Source: Manis javanica
Taxonomy: Eukaryota > Chordata > Mammalia > Pholidota > Manidae
Assembly (NCBI RefSeq): GCF_040802235.1
Contig: NC_133167.1
Location: 45,754,001 to 45,818,000 of the forward strand
Length of the DNA stretch: 64,000 nt
Direction of reading: 5' to 3'
Below, one piece after another: positions 36,061 to 48,164 of this stretch. Positions within the stretch are counted from its first letter, which is position 1; the number at the start of each line of letters is the position of its first letter. A program made the translations under genes and the position numbers. The notes below the pieces were generated by a model. That model did no database searches. It worked only from the letters and a program-made list of their open reading frames with translations, and had not been told where the DNA came from.

Positions 36061-36784
36061 GCAGGCAGGGCCTGGGGCACCCTGAAGGTGGTTTGGGCTG
36101 CAACAGGCAGCAGGGTGGGGTGAGTCCCATGCCAACCACCTGGGGCTAAGTTCCCTAAGTTGGGTGCAAATGCTCAGATCTTGAAACAGCCTTTCTGTGG
36201 GACCCTCACAGAAGTCCAGCTGTTCCTGGCTCTTCAGGCTCTTCTTTCCACCTGTTCCGCATAGGGACTCCTGTGACCAGCTGCAGGGGGAGGAGAGATC
36301 AGCGTGAATGACCGTCAGTGCCAGCACCTCATCCCCCACACCACCGCTTCCCAGGCAAGGGCCTCCTGCAGCTGCCGCAGCTTCCCACGAGAGCCCAGAC
36401 AGCTGTCAGTTTTGGCCAGTGGAGCTGTGGAGATTTGCTATTCCTTCCAGCGCAGGCTTACCGAGCTTTCTGGCTTCCTAGGAAACAGCTCAAGTAGACT
36501 TAGGAACTGATTGGAGGAAATTTGAGCCCAGGCTCAGAGAGAAGTCCCAGCTTAGCAAGAGAACCCTATTTTCCACATGCACCCCAGATGCTTGGGACCC
36601 TTTTTAGAACAGTCAAAGCCCTCACAGTTAGAGAGAAGAGACCAGATCCCACAGGAGCCTGGAGGAACCATCAGCCAGTATAAATGAGTTTCAGTCTCAC
36701 CAAGTCATTTCCTTCCTTCCTTTCATGTGGAGGAAAAATGAGGATTTTGAAAGCATAGGGCAATGAAGTTGAAGGGAAGACACA
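36061..36784. other. Non-coding interval, nothing named
   Basis: GC-moderate sequence. The antisense 166-codon open frame at 35839-36339 overlaps the L2 fossil and shows no domain. Confidence 0.45.
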
Positions 36785-36975
36785 GTTGCCAACATATGCC
36801 AGGCACTGTGCTAGGTAAGTTACATATGTTATGTAAAGTCATGTTCACCACAAGCCCAGTAAGATGGATATTACTGTTCCCATTTTATAAAATAAAAAGT
36901 AATGCTCAGAGAATTTAGATAACTTTTTCAAGCAAGGCTTCCGATTCCAGAGTTGTCTACCTGGATGACTGGGGG
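36785..36975 (+). mobile_element. MIR SINE
   Basis: atatgccaggcactgtgcta, cacaagcccagtaagatgga, actgttcccattttataaaa and atgctcagagaatttagata give a clear MIR core. Confidence 0.9.
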
Positions 36976-37194
36976 AGAAAAGGAGAGGCTGGGAATCACT
37001 GGGGCCCAACTTCTCTGTCTTTGTTGTATATAGGCAACAAGAGACAAGCTGTCCCAGGGGCTTGGGAGCACTGGTGCCCTGGCCTAAAGGAGCTTGCATT
37101 CCAGTTGTGCATGAAATCCTAGGAGCAACTGACATGGCATTAGGTGAAGCATAAAACTGTCAAGGAGTAATCATAGCATAGCATCTTAGAAGTA

Positions 37195-37360
37195 CAGGAT
37201 TTGTCTCACACATTATCTTATGCAATCCTCATTTCGCTGATAGGGAAACCAATGCCAAGAGAATGGGAGTGGTTTGCCAGAGGGAGCTCATTTGTGAAAG
37301 AGCTGGAATGGTAGCCTCAGTCCTGACCGGCTGAGTGAAATATTCACTGCCTCCTCAATA
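37195..37360 (+). mobile_element. MIR SINE
   Basis: ttatcttatgcaatcctcat, ttcgctgatagggaaacc and gagctggaatggtagcctca match the MIR core and 3' part. Confidence 0.8.
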
Positions 37361-38239
37361 GGCCATCTAACTGTGCCACGCAGCTTTCGTGTGGTGCTTC
37401 TATTTCTGCCACGAAAACAACTGGCCGAGCCAGGCCTGGCTGGAGGCCGTGTTGGGGAGACGGGTGGATCTCGGGTGCCTGGCAAAGTCAGGAGTGAGGG
37501 AGAAATGGGAGCAAGGAGCAACGGCTATTGTTTTTTCTATATTTTTTCCTAAGCTTTAGTCTCAGCCATGAAATTTTATGACAAATAAATGCCATCCAGG
37601 AACAGTAATAACTCTTCTTTGAAAAGTATTTAACATTAACACAATAATTGTGATGTCCAGTCATGGTCCATGAGGAGGATTTTTGTCTGTATCAGTAATA
37701 TCTCTGAGGCCCAGTGACTCAACTGCGGTGTTAGGAGGTGGTTGTGGAATATGCACTGGGACCAAAACTTTATATATGTCATCAAATTTGATATTCATTT
37801 AAGTTATTTATAATCGTGGAGCAAGTGAAGCTGTTTTCCTTGCCGCCAAGTGTCTCATGTTGTTTTTCTCTACCCCTGGGGAAATTTCTTGGAAGAAGAC
37901 ATAAAACTCACTCATTCTAAAGTGTAAATAGCTAACGATGCTTAAAGTAATATTTCTCTTAGGAGTGTTTTCATTTTAACATTTTAAGTCAGATAAATTA
38001 AGCTTTATTGGAGAAACAGCAGGCTTTATCTCAAGGTGGAAGAGAACATTCTAAAGATATGCAGAACATTCTTAGTGCTTCTGAAACATACTATGTAAGT
38101 GGTTCTTCAGTCTTTTGACTAGAGAAATCTTTTCTGCTTGCAAAAATAATAGCTACCAATTAGTTAATATAAATCAAATGTCTAGAATTTGCCTAGGAGT
38201 AAATAATAATAATGGGTTAAAAATATATTAAATATTTAA
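37361..38239. other. Repeat-free non-coding stretch
   Basis: No repeats or genes. The part 37700-38100 is AT-rich and repeat-free and could be conserved, not demonstrable here. Confidence 0.4.
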
Positions 38240-38450
38240 CTGAGCTCCAGGCATTGAAAGGAGGCATTTCACTATAAGATGAAACTAATTTCATCCTCCC
38301 AACTCCCAGTGAGGTAGGCATTATTACCATCTTGATTTTATAAAGAATTTAAGTTTTTAAAGTCAAGTAAGTTGCGAAGGCAGCTCTTAGCATTCCCATT
38401 TCACAGCAGAGAAAACTGAGCCTTACAGAGACACTGAAGCTCTTAACTAC
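38240..38450 (+). mobile_element. MIR SINE, with an echoed core
   Basis: agctccaggcattgaaagga, aatttcatcctcccaactcc, gtgaggtaggcattattacc, then a second core-like piece cattcccatttcacagcaga gaaaactgagcc. This suggests two MIR pieces or an internal duplication. Confidence 0.8.
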
Positions 38451-39429
38451 TCTTTACTCCCTTGGTCCTATATTTTGTAACTCTAGTTAACATAGAAAAC
38501 AGTATTTGCTTCTTTTTATTTTATTTTGTTGTGAGACTCTATTTTCCATGTAATGTTTAGTAACAGGCTAAGTCATTACATCTGAAATGAATATAAATAA
38601 GCCCAATTTGGCTCATGTTCCAAAATTAAATTGATAAGGGCAGTATTCTATGAGATTCATTTGTGGACATATGTGCCTACATTGTTTCTCAAACAGACAT
38701 GAAAACCATGGTGATTACAGTCTTTTGAAAAATTCATGGTTGAACTGGATCCAACTTAATTATGAGATTTGCCTTATGAGGTTGTATGTACAAGTCATCA
38801 AGCAAAAGAAAGAACAGAAGGTCACAGAATTCACATCCATGCAAGCATATGGATCAGTGTCTAAACACACACGCACACAAACACAGACATTTCCACACAA
38901 CTGGCTTGATCCAGAAAGAATCAGGAAATTCAAAGTTAAAATACAAATAATTTTTATTTGTGTATTTCAGTGTGATATTATTCCAGAAATATCATGAAAT
39001 ACTATGGTAAAAGACATTACTGTGGGACAATTCAGTCAAGAGCTATATGAATAGCAGTGCCCACACCCTATGCAGGTAATTAAGACTCTTATTCTGATTC
39101 TCCCTCCATGCCCCATGTAATCTCTTTTATACCGGACAAGTGAATGAGATGGGGAGATCACAGAGATTTAGGCTGCACACTTGTTATAATAAAGAATTAA
39201 TTTTTTGCATAATGTTCAAAGAGAAATGAAAAAAATAATTTTTTTTTGTGGTTTTGAGCTAGACCCCTGACTTTTTACCTTGATGAACCACACACATGAG
39301 GTTTTCTTTATGGATGCATGGCATCAAGAACTCTCAGGAAAAAAATGTTAGCAAGGCTTCAATTTAGGCATATTATCTGATATATAATAGGCACAAAATA
39401 ACATTTGTAGAGTGATTCATTTGACAAGC
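38451..39429. other. Repeat-poor non-coding stretch
   Basis: It contains a 115-codon open frame (38650-38997, plus) with no recognisable domain, crossed by a CA-rich patch near 38865-38890. Confidence 0.45.
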
Positions 39430-39617
39430 AAATAACTCATTCTAGAAATATATATTGAGTTCCTAACATGTACCTGGGACTGTTCTGGGCTCATGGGATA
39501 CAGAGAAAACAAAATGGAAAATTATATTTCTCTAATATAATAGGGACTATATCCTAGTAAACAGTATACAACCAAATATGTGGAATATATAATGTATTAA
39601 ATGGTGAGAAGTGCTCA
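39430..39617 (-). mobile_element. L2 LINE 3' end, antisense (part 1 of 3)
   Basis: tctagaaatatatattgagt, tcctaacatgtacctgggac and tagggactatatcctagtaa mark the antisense L2 3' end. Parts 2 and 3 follow after two LTR insertions. Confidence 0.8.
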
Positions 39618-39886
39618 GGTAGGCTGCATAATGGCTCCCAAAGATGTCCACATCCTCATCCCTAGAACCTGTGAATACGTTACCTTATATGGCAAAAGAG
39701 ACTTTGTAGATGGAACTTAATTAAGGATCTTGAGGTGGAGAGATTGTCTTGGATTATCTATGAGACCCAGTATGATCACAAGTATCCTTGTGAAAGAAAG
39801 TAAACTGTAAGGAAATAAGCATGTGTTGTTTCAAGCCAATACATTTGAGGTAATGTGTTACATCAGCCATAAGAAATGAATACAAA
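39618..39886 (+). mobile_element. MLT1 LTR with central deletion
   Basis: Typical MLT1 5' half (atgtccacatcctcatccct, gaacctgtgaatacgttacc, ttaaggatcttgaggtggag, ggattatct) jumps near 39800 to the 3' end (ctgtaaggaaataagcatgt, tgtttcaagccaatacattt). The central third is missing. Confidence 0.92.
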
Positions 39887-39987
39887 TATAAAGAGGAAAA
39901 GAAAGAAATGGGGATAGAGAATTTTGAGGTGGAGGAGGCAGAGGATAGCGGGTGGTAGCAATTTAAAGTAAAGTGACCAGGGAAAGG
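39887..39987 (-). mobile_element. L2 LINE, antisense (part 2 of 3)
   Basis: aaagaaatggggatagagaa and agtaaagtgaccagggaaag sit in L2 order between the two LTRs. Confidence 0.75.
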
Positions 39988-40500
39988 TTGCCAGACTGCA
40001 TTTTCTAAAGATGGCTCTCACAGTATCTCCCATCCCACGTGCTTTCCTTACAGTCTAACTTTGATACTTCTCCCAACAGAAGAGGGGTGTGTATGTATCT
40101 CCTCTTAAACTGCGTAGTTTATGACAGTGTTGAAGATGATACTGTGTTACTTCTGAGGCTAGAACATAAAAGCTGATACAGCATCCCCCTGGCGCTCTTT
40201 TGGAATACCCGCTCTTGGAACTCAGTTATACCACACTGTAAGGAAGCCACGCAGCCACGTGGAGATGCCACATATAAGTGTCCTGGCTGAGGCCAGCTGA
40301 CAACCAACATCAATCCAGACGTGTGAGTGAGAGAGCCTTCAACTCCTAGTTGCCGTGTCACCCTCACACTCAAAGGGTTCAGCCACCTTTACTGTGCCCT
40401 TTCTGAATTCCTGACCCTCAGCATCCTTGAGCAGAATAAAATGGTTATTGTTTTAATCACCAAGTTTTGAAGTTGTTTGTCATGCTGCAATTGAAATAAG
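39988..40500 (+). mobile_element. MaLR-type LTR (MLT1-like) inside the L2
   Basis: Blocks cccacgtgctttccttacag, acttctcccaacagaagagg, aaggaagccacgcagccacg, gacgtgtgagtgagagagcc, gaattcctgaccctcagcat, gcagaataaaatggttattg and aagttgtttgtcatgctgca follow a distant MLT1-type LTR from start to end. Confidence 0.7.
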
Positions 40501-41740
40501 AGGCTGCACTGAGAAGGTAACATTTAAGTTAAGTGAAAATGCAAAGGAGGTTAAAGGAGCATTGGCAATATCTGGTGGGAGATAATTCACGGTAGGGCAA
40601 AGGAAACTGCAAAGGCCCCTCAGGGAGATTGCACGACATGTGTGAGGAAGGGTTAGGAGGCCACTGTGGGCAAGCAGGGTAGGGAAGGGGGAAAGTAGCC
40701 GGAAATGAGGTCAGAAAGCACTGGAGGAGTGCAGGTTGTACAGGTACTTTTTGGCCATTGAAAAAATTTGGGCCTTTCCTCTGACTGAAATGGAAAACTA
40801 CTGGCAGGTTTTGGGGGGGAAGTAGTATGATCTGATGTTCATTTACAAAAGATGATTCCAGCTGCCATGCTTGTTGCTGACTGTGGTAGGGCAAGACTGG
40901 AAGCATGGAGAGCAGTTAGGAGGAGATTTTTCTAACCAAAGAGAGAGACTTGGGCCAGGATGATGACAACAGGAATGGTGAGAAGTGGTTTCTCTGGACA
41001 TATTTTGAAGGAAGGGTCAACAGATATTTAGGATATATTTTGAGGGTAGAGATACCGTGATAGATTGGATACAAGGAAAGAGGGAAAAGAATGACTGAAA
41101 GATTTACCTAAACAACTAGAAGGATAGAGTTGCCATTTATGAGGCAGAGAAAACCACCAAAAGAGACTCTGAGAGGGACAAATCATGAGTTCAGTTTTGG
41201 ACATTGTAAGGTTGAGATGCCCACTAGTCATCTAGGAATAGGCTGCTTGTGTGCAGGTTATAGGGTGTCATTCAAGCCAGAGGTATAGGCTGGACGCATA
41301 AATCTAAGAGTGCTCAGACTTAGATTGGCTGACACTACCAAGGGAACCATCAAAGGGAGAGAAGAGACCCAAGGACTGAACCCTGGGACTCTTTGATATT
41401 AGGGGACAAGTTGATGAAAAGAACCAGCAATAGACACTAAAACAGAGGAGGCCAAAAGATAGGAGAAAGACCAGGAAAAAAGTGTAGTTTCCTGGAGGGT
41501 GACTCAAGAAAGTGTGCAAGGTGGAGGGAATGATCAGCAATGACAAATGATGAGATCAAGCAAAGGGGACTGTGAGCCTGTGCAATGTTGGAGTCACGGG
41601 TAACCTTCCTAAGCCCTGTTTAAGTAGAGTGGTGGTGGTGGGGGCGGTGGGGAGTGAAGGAATGCATGAATGAATGTTGGTCAACAAGTTTTACATAGGT
41701 ACTTTTTCTTTTAAAGAATTTGGGATTTTTTCCTGCCAGA
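40501..41740 (-). mobile_element. L2 LINE ORF2 region, antisense (part 3 of 3)
   Basis: This is the longest and clearest antisense L2 stretch: tgagaaggtaacatttaag, agtatgatctgatgttcatt, gatagagttgccatttatga, tgagttcagttttggacatt, gaaccctgggactctttgat, agtgtagtttcctggagggt. The minus strand still shows the L2 reverse-transcriptase phrase NLTMSKTELMI (from 41210 backwards), with stops around it. It is a dead copy. Confidence 0.9.
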
Positions 41741-41974
41741 ACGCAAGCAAAAGGACCTGGAAATGACTGTGAGATAGCCAAAGCATTAGCTGGGGACATT
41801 CAGGTGTTGTCAAGCCAAGCTCTAGGCACAGTGATGTCCTAAGGGTTCAGAGCCTCTCGGAGGCCAGGCTATGATGAAGATATAGCCTGGCCTATGCAAC
41901 AGTAAGTCACACACTTCATTTAACGCCAGTTAAATCTGTCTCAACCTTCCTTCCAAAGAGAAGATAATTTGACC
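41741..41974. other. Short non-coding interval
   Basis: Possibly the fading 5' end of the L2. Nothing else recognised. Confidence 0.4.
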
Positions 41975-42182
41975 TCCTGGTTAAGAACACAGCCTCTGGA
42001 GTCAGTCTGCCTATATTTTAATCTTGATTTCACTAGTTATTAGCTGAGTGGGTAGCTTATTCAAATTCCTCATCTGTGTATTATCTACACTTAGGGTCAT
42101 GTAAGGATTAAATTATATTAAACATGAACAGTGCCTGATTCATGGTAAACTTTCAATGTCTGTTAGCTGTTATTACCATTAG
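41975..42182 (+). mobile_element. MIR SINE, nearly full length
   Basis: ttaagaacacagcctctgga, gtcagtctgcctatatttta, agttattagctgagtgg, tcctcatctgtgtattat and acagtgcctgattcatggta are in MIR order. Confidence 0.95.
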
Positions 42183-43295
42183 TTTAGGTCTGGGGAGAAG
42201 AGAAGGCCTTTGTCCTGGCCGAAGGTAAATCAATTCTATGTGAAATAGCATTTAATAAATTGGTCTTTATGAGACTAAATTAAGCTGGTTTAGCTGTAAT
42301 GGGTATTTCCTGTAGTTTCAGGACTCTGTAGTCTCTGGTAACACCAAATATCCTTTGTTACACTATAATTGAACCAGTAAAGAGGTAGACTGCCATTTTT
42401 AACTTTTGTATTTTACTCTCCAGATCGAAACACACAATAACAATCTTTATAACTGGCAAAGTTTTATGCAGATATGTCATTGTTGGTTTGTTACCATGAC
42501 ACGGTGACTTTGATGTTGATCCTTCATAGTTCCACTGTCCCAGGCTTTTACCACCCCTGCCCTCCCCCAACTTACCACTAATACACATGACAACATCGTG
42601 TGAGCTATTTGCCTGGTGGAAATTAATAGAAAAGTTCTACACTCTAAATGGAGTGAATGAAAAATGCTTGAGAAGCCTGGAAAGGAACACCAGAACTATA
42701 AAAGATTCCTGAAAAAACCTAAAAAGTCTGAGTTCTTTTCAAACTTAGTATCCCTAACATGTCCTTGTGGTGTGAGGCTGGCCTTTTTGACAGTATACAT
42801 TGTTCTAATGAAATGATGAAAAGCAAATGACAAACACAGTGAATGGAGAATCCTAACTTAACTTCCACTCATGGAAGCAATTGTCCAAATTATGGCAAAA
42901 CCGGGCAGTTCCACATTGGCCTCATTATTTATTTGAGAACAAAAATCACAGAGCACAGAAAAGTCATTCTTGAGTGTAGGTTTTGTTGCTTATACATCTT
43001 CAAATTACTATTTGCTTGCTAATGGATTTGAATTAAAAGCTGGACCAACATAACTCCTCAGGTTTCAAAGACCAAAAAAAGCATAAGACCATAATTTCAG
43101 TGATTCTAATAAGTCCTTTGAATTCTTGCCTTAGTTTCTTCCCTTTTCACAAGGAGGCCTTCTGTAGCTGGCAGAAAAAGTAAGAATGAACATGGAAGGG
43201 AACTGGAGAGCATGTGCAGCCTGCAGGAGACCTGTAGAGACCCCAGTATTTCAGCCCTTGTTTCCACATGAGGAGCATCTTAGGAAACACAGTTC
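42183..43295. other. Repeat-free non-coding stretch
   Basis: No gene or repeat. The part 42610-43140 is uniform AT-rich unique sequence, a weak candidate for conserved non-coding DNA. Confidence 0.4.
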
Positions 43296-43475
43296 TCTGA
43301 GCCCTTGCTACTCCAAGTGCAGGTAATGGACCAGAAGCTTCCACCTTACTCAGAGGCTTGTTAGAAATGCAGAATTTCAATTTCTACCTCAGGCCTTCTG
43401 AATCAGACTCAGCATTTTTAACCGTGTCCCCAAGTGATTTGCATGCATATTAAAGTTTGAGAAGCAGTCTCTAGG
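43296..43475 (+). mobile_element. MER20-like hAT-Charlie element
   Basis: ccttgctactccaagtgcag, ggcttgttagaaatgcagaa, cttctgaatcagactcagca, ccaagtgatttgcatgcata and taaagtttgagaagcagtct are the ordered blocks of a MER20/MER5-type MITE. Non-coding. Confidence 0.85.
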
Positions 43476-45309
43476 AAACTCTCACCGCGTGAGGCTGAGA
43501 GGAGTTTCCAAACTGCTTGCTCAGCTTGGTGTGATCCTGCATTTGCAAACCCAGTCTTAGAGCCATGGGGTGATGAACAGCTTTGAGGACAAGGGTACAG
43601 TAAGTCCCATACCATTATGCATAAATGTTCCTCCTTACCTTCTAAAAAGGTTCAAAAGACTCTGAGCTACAGATATTCCACCTAATGACCTTCCAAATTT
43701 CTTGGCACCAATCATCTTCTAAGAGACTCCAGTGCCTGCGTGAATTAAATTAAACCTCCTCTTTTCACAAACTGTCAGTTCTTTGCTGCTGACTTTTAAG
43801 CCCTGCCCTGTAAATGAGGCTATCCGAGAAAATATATCAGGAGTGACATAGACAAACTGTAGACAGGTACTTCAGGAAAGATGAAGATTAAAATGTCTCT
43901 GAGAAACAGGCCTAATTATTAACCATGGTATAGTTTCTGAGTTCATTGAAATTCTGTTTTTCATATATTCTCACAGTGTAGGGAAGAAAGGGAAACAAGC
44001 ATCTGCTTTGAGACTGCATCACAAACACAGCTGTTGCCTTAGCTTTAGGGTCACGCATACTGTAGCTTTGTTGTTGTCTTCCAGGTGTTTTCTGAGGATG
44101 CATTCAGGAGAATTTCAATGAGTTGGAGAGCTCTATGCAATGTATAAGTTAAACTTAAAGCTTCTCAAAGCAAGTTTGAGCCAAATTACCCTCCTCTGCT
44201 TTTTTGAGGTGGTTACTAAGGAAGCAATGGAAATGACACTTTTTATGCCAGGCTCTCATAAATCAGGTGTTTCCACACTTCTCTAAGTGACATTAGAAAG
44301 CCAATTGGAAAACATAACAACAAAAGACACTGCTCCCAAACTGTCGTCAGACGTTGCAGTGAGTAAAATGTTTGACAGGAAACATTGTGTGTGAACATTA
44401 CTCATTGCACCAAGAGCCATGCAAAGTCACCTTCAGAGCAAAGATGAATGAAAGAGAATTCTCAGGAAGTATCGTAATACAGAATCTCTTCCTCTCCCCT
44501 ACCTACTTCTTCTTTGGGGAGATCCAAATTTAGCTGGGGACAAGATTTATGATTGTGACAATGTGGTGAAAGACAAGTCATAGCTTACAATGCTATCATG
44601 GTGGAAGGAATTGAGCCTCTAGACGTATGGCTTGACATTTCTTAACCCAATTTGGATATCCCCTTGCGGTCAAGAAGGCCAAGTAGATGGCACTGATGAG
44701 TGAAAAGCCAGATGTCCAGTGTCAGAGCTACATAGGAAACCAACACCCCAACTTTAATGATCCCCAGTGTGATCTGAGTATGATGCTCTGCTGGTGCCAC
44801 TCTTAATCTATCAAATTCTCAAGTGTCTGGCCTACCTGCTTGACAGTCTTTGTGTTTTTTTGCCCATCAGAATTGATCATGGACTCTACGCATTCAGCCC
44901 AGAGTTATTGCTTAAGAAAAAAGCATAGAAGGAAGACAGATTTCACTGGTCTATTTATACTTATAAGCAGCTTAGATCTTCTTTTGAAATGTAGAAACTA
45001 AAAAATCCTTCTAAATTCTGTGGCTGAGGAACCATGTCCCTACACATTTAGGGGCCCACCTCCTTAAAAAAATAGGATGATGATCCAAGAATGGGAAATT
45101 CCAAATTTTCATAACTGAGTGCCAGCCACTGTTAACTAAACAGTGGGAGACATTTTCTAACCATCAATGAAGACTGTCAACTCTTCAGTCACTTTTCATA
45201 ACTTAACCATATATTTGCTGTGATCCAACCTAGAGAAGGCTGCTTTGGGAGTAAATATGTTAATTACTCATTCTTTGAAGTTTGTGGTTCCCAACCTTCT
45301 TGAGCATGA
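43476..45309. other. Repeat-poor non-coding stretch
   Basis: No gene or named repeat recognised, apart from a ggttcccaacctt-type phrase at 45287 that may be a scrap of a DNA transposon. Confidence 0.4.
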
Positions 45310-45612
45310 GGACTCTTTTTTTTAAAAAGGCTTCATTTTTAGAGCAGTTTTAATTCCCAGCAATCTTGAGCAGAAGAAACAGAGATTTCTCGTATGTCCT
45401 CTGCCCCACACACTCACAGCCTCCCACATTATCAGCCTTTCCCACCAGGTGGTACATTTGTTATAATTGATGAACCTACAGTGATACAACAGTATTATCC
45501 AAAGTCCACTGTCTATATGCGTGTTCACTCTTGGGTTTTGCACATTCTATAGGTTTGAACAAATTTATAATGGCACATATCCACCATTGTAGTATCACAC
45601 TGAGAGGACTCC
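45310..45612 (-). mobile_element. Old L1 3' end, antisense
   Basis: A T run, then ttttagagcagttttaattc, ttgagcagaagaaacagaga, gtggtacatttgttataatt, gatgaacctacagtgataca and ccaccattgtagtatcacac are antisense to an old L1 3' UTR. The T-rich left border is the reversed tail. Confidence 0.75.
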
Positions 45613-45938
45613 TTTTTTTAAAAGAAAATTTTGCTAAAAATCCTTTTTGTTTGGAAATAATTTTAAAATTACAGAAAAATTTCAAGACTATGAAGAAAAT
45701 GAACTATATTTGATATCCAGATTCATTTATTATGAATATTTTACCTTACTTGATCATTTGTTCTCTTTCTTCCTCTTTCTCAGTATAGTATTTTTGTAAA
45801 CCATTTAAAGATAAGTTATATATATTATGACACTAAATCCTTAAATATTTCAATGTGTATTTCCTGAAAATAGGGAACACTCTCTTACATAGCCACAGTA
45901 CAATTACCAACATGGATACAATACTTTTATTCAACCTG
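45613..45938 (-). mobile_element. Second old L1 3' UTR, antisense, left part
   Basis: aaattacagaaaaatttcaa, caatgtgtatttcctgaaaa, cactctcttacatagccaca and gtacaattaccaacatggat match the same L1 3' UTR type as 908-1905. It is broken by a Tigger element and resumes at about 46374. Confidence 0.75.
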
Positions 45939-46373
45939 CAGTTCATCCTTGAACAACATAGGTTTGAACTGTGTAGGTATATAAATACACAGGTGTTTTT
46001 CAGTAAATATATTGGTAAAACATGTGAAGACAATTTGAAAACACATTTTCTTTTCTCTAGCTTACTTTATTGTAAGAATACAGTATATAGCAATTTGGAC
46101 AGAAGGGAGAACCCTTGTCTGTTTCATAAGTTTGTGAACAAACGCTGATTGCTTCCCTTGTCAATAAACAAACACTATCTGCTTTAAAAAAATATAGTGT
46201 ATAACACATATAACATACCAAATATGTGCAAATTGACTGTTTATGTTATTGGGAGGTGTCTGGTCAATAGTAGGCTGTTAGTAATTATGTTTTTCAGGAG
46301 TCAAAAGTTGTATGCAATTTTCAGCTGGCTGGGGTTTGGGATTTCTAACCCCCATGATGTTCAAGGGTCAGGG
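45939..46373. mobile_element. Tigger-type (MER2-like) DNA transposon
   Basis: The ends are inverted repeats: ttcatccttgaacaacatag at the left and gatgttcaagggtcagg at the right. The interior shows ttttctctagcttactttat, gtaagaatacagtatata and actgtttatgttattggg. This fits a Tc1/mariner-Tigger MITE. It carries a foreign 106-bp block at 46090-46195. It encodes no transposase. Confidence 0.8.
46090..46195 (+). mobile_element. 106-bp A-tailed insertion inside the Tigger (retroposed fragment)
   Basis: The block interrupts the Tigger interior. It is bounded by an 8-bp near-duplication, agtatata (46082-46089) and agtgtata (46196-46203), contains caataaac at 46162-46169 and ends in an A7 run. Signal, A-run and target duplication together look like L1-driven retroposition of a short RNA 3' end. 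I do not recognise the source. Confidence 0.6.
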
Positions 46374-46900
46374 GTATATCCAGATTCAAATGTTGTTTGC
46401 TTCTGTATTCAAAACTGACCCTGTAATGCCCTGTACAGAGAGTTGTTTCCCCATTCCAGTGCACCATCCCTGCTAGGAAGGTATCGCATTTAGTTGTCAT
46501 GTCCCTTTAGTCTCTACTTTGGAACATTCATAACCTTTCTTTGTATTTTATGACATTAACATTTTTGAAGAATACATCCCTCCTCCATTTTTAATAGAAT
46601 GTTTCTTATTTTTAGCTTATCTGATTCGATTCAGGTTATGAATCTAATAACTTGGCTGGACTGAAACACTGTGTAGATGATGTGTTGGATTTCTTTTGTC
46701 AAGTAGAGAGATAATCTGCTGACTCCTACATGGCCTGAGTTTTTCTTTTATTTATATGAGCCATGGACAGTGCTTTGGGTGCATCTAGACTTGTGAACAC
46801 TTTGGAATCCCCATGTGTTAGAGGCCCATTGAGTGTTGAATCTTCTGTATTTTATCTTTCTATTAATTCAGAACATTGGAAAGTGATATATCTAGATCTA
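46374..46900 (-). mobile_element. Second old L1 3' UTR, antisense, right part
   Basis: tcgcatttagttgtcatgtc, cctttagtctctactttgga, cctttctttgtattttatga and attcgattcaggttatgaat continue the L1 3' UTR broken at 45938. The match fades after about 46660. Confidence 0.65.
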
Positions 46901-48164
46901 GTTCTTCATGCTGGCTTTTTTTGAGGGTAGATGTAGGAATGTTTGAAGAATGCCTTTGCATATTTTGCAAAAATGTAGTTGACACCATTGTCTATCATGT
47001 CTGCCTTAATAAGATCCAATAATATTTATTTGTAGTGTATAGCTTGCAGCTATAAAGTAGCTTGAAGAGTTCCTCTTACAGGATAACTAGGAGGTGAAGG
47101 TTTCAATGGAATTTTTCTATTCCCCTCAATGTTCAGAAAGTTCAGGGCTAAGTTTAGTGCTTAATTATTTTAATTCAACAAGAATATATATAATCTTTTA
47201 AAAATGTTTCTGAATATTTAAAATTTTATTTTGAATTGCTCTGCCAAATATAGGTTTCAATAACACAAGACACGTGGCTTGGCAAGGCAGATTGGGCTGC
47301 ATTTCACTCTCACTTGTGTTTCTCATCTGACACCTCTGTGTAGGGCACAGCCTAAGCCATTTCACCTCTCAGTCTCTGGGACCATTTTTTATCTTGCATG
47401 TCTTCAGTCTCAGGTCCTGCCTAGAGCCTTTGATGGCCCCTTCTACCACTAGGGAGGACTTGTGGATTTAGGCTTTGCTTGCTGGAGGCCTGATGTTCTC
47501 CTGATGTCACTCATCTCCAGCAGCAGGACTGGGGACTCTTGGGCTGCTCTCCCTGCCTGTCTCACTTTTGGTTGCTTCTTGTTCCCTTTGTTAATCCACA
47601 TGAGCTCATGCACACATTTTTGGGTTGTGCATGATGCTTTTAATTGATCTTTTTTCATACAGCGGTTTTTTTGGTTACAGCGGCCTAGACAAAATTTTCT
47701 CCTTATCGCTTGAGCAGCAGAGTAATTTACTGAGGTATTAACATGGGTTTTGTTCTTGTTTCTAAAAATGTCAGCAAGAATGAGGACCATGTCTGTTTCA
47801 TTTTCCCCTTTCTCTTTCCTAGAAAGGTCAAGGCCTTTGTACTTCAGGGGTATTTGAAGAGCCAGAAGCAGAAAGTATTTGAAACAACTTCTCTTTCTGG
47901 CTTTCTTGAGTCTTAAGGGTACTAAATGAGAATGGCCCCCCATAGGGAGAAGAATGGAGAGAAGTAGACCAAAATGTCAGAGAGAATGAACATTCTATAA
48001 AGGCAGCAAGGACCCACATTCTCCCTTGGGGTTCCTAGGAGGAGGTGGCAAGCTCTTTAAGGGGAAGGTCCTCTATTCCCAAGGAGGCTGGACCCAGGCA
48101 CTGGAGCCCCAGCATACTCCACCCAAACATGGCATTGAAGGAACAGCCCTGGGATTGATCCTTT
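46901..48164. other. Repeat-poor non-coding stretch
   Basis: It holds a 164-codon minus-strand open frame (47449-47943) with many basic residues and no recognisable domain. A frame of this size is not surprising by chance in 128 kb of six-frame sequence. Confidence 0.4.

Noticed and set aside
38650..38997. 115-codon plus-strand open frame
   Set aside because: No recognisable family; it crosses a CA-rich patch. No exon-like borders support it.
40529..41546. Three minus-strand open frames
   Set aside because: They are remnants of the L2 ORF2, annotated as the L2 fossil rather than as genes.
47449..47943. 164-codon minus-strand open frame
   Set aside because: No domain, signal or splice context was recognised. 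A frame of this length is roughly expected once or less by chance in this much six-frame sequence.
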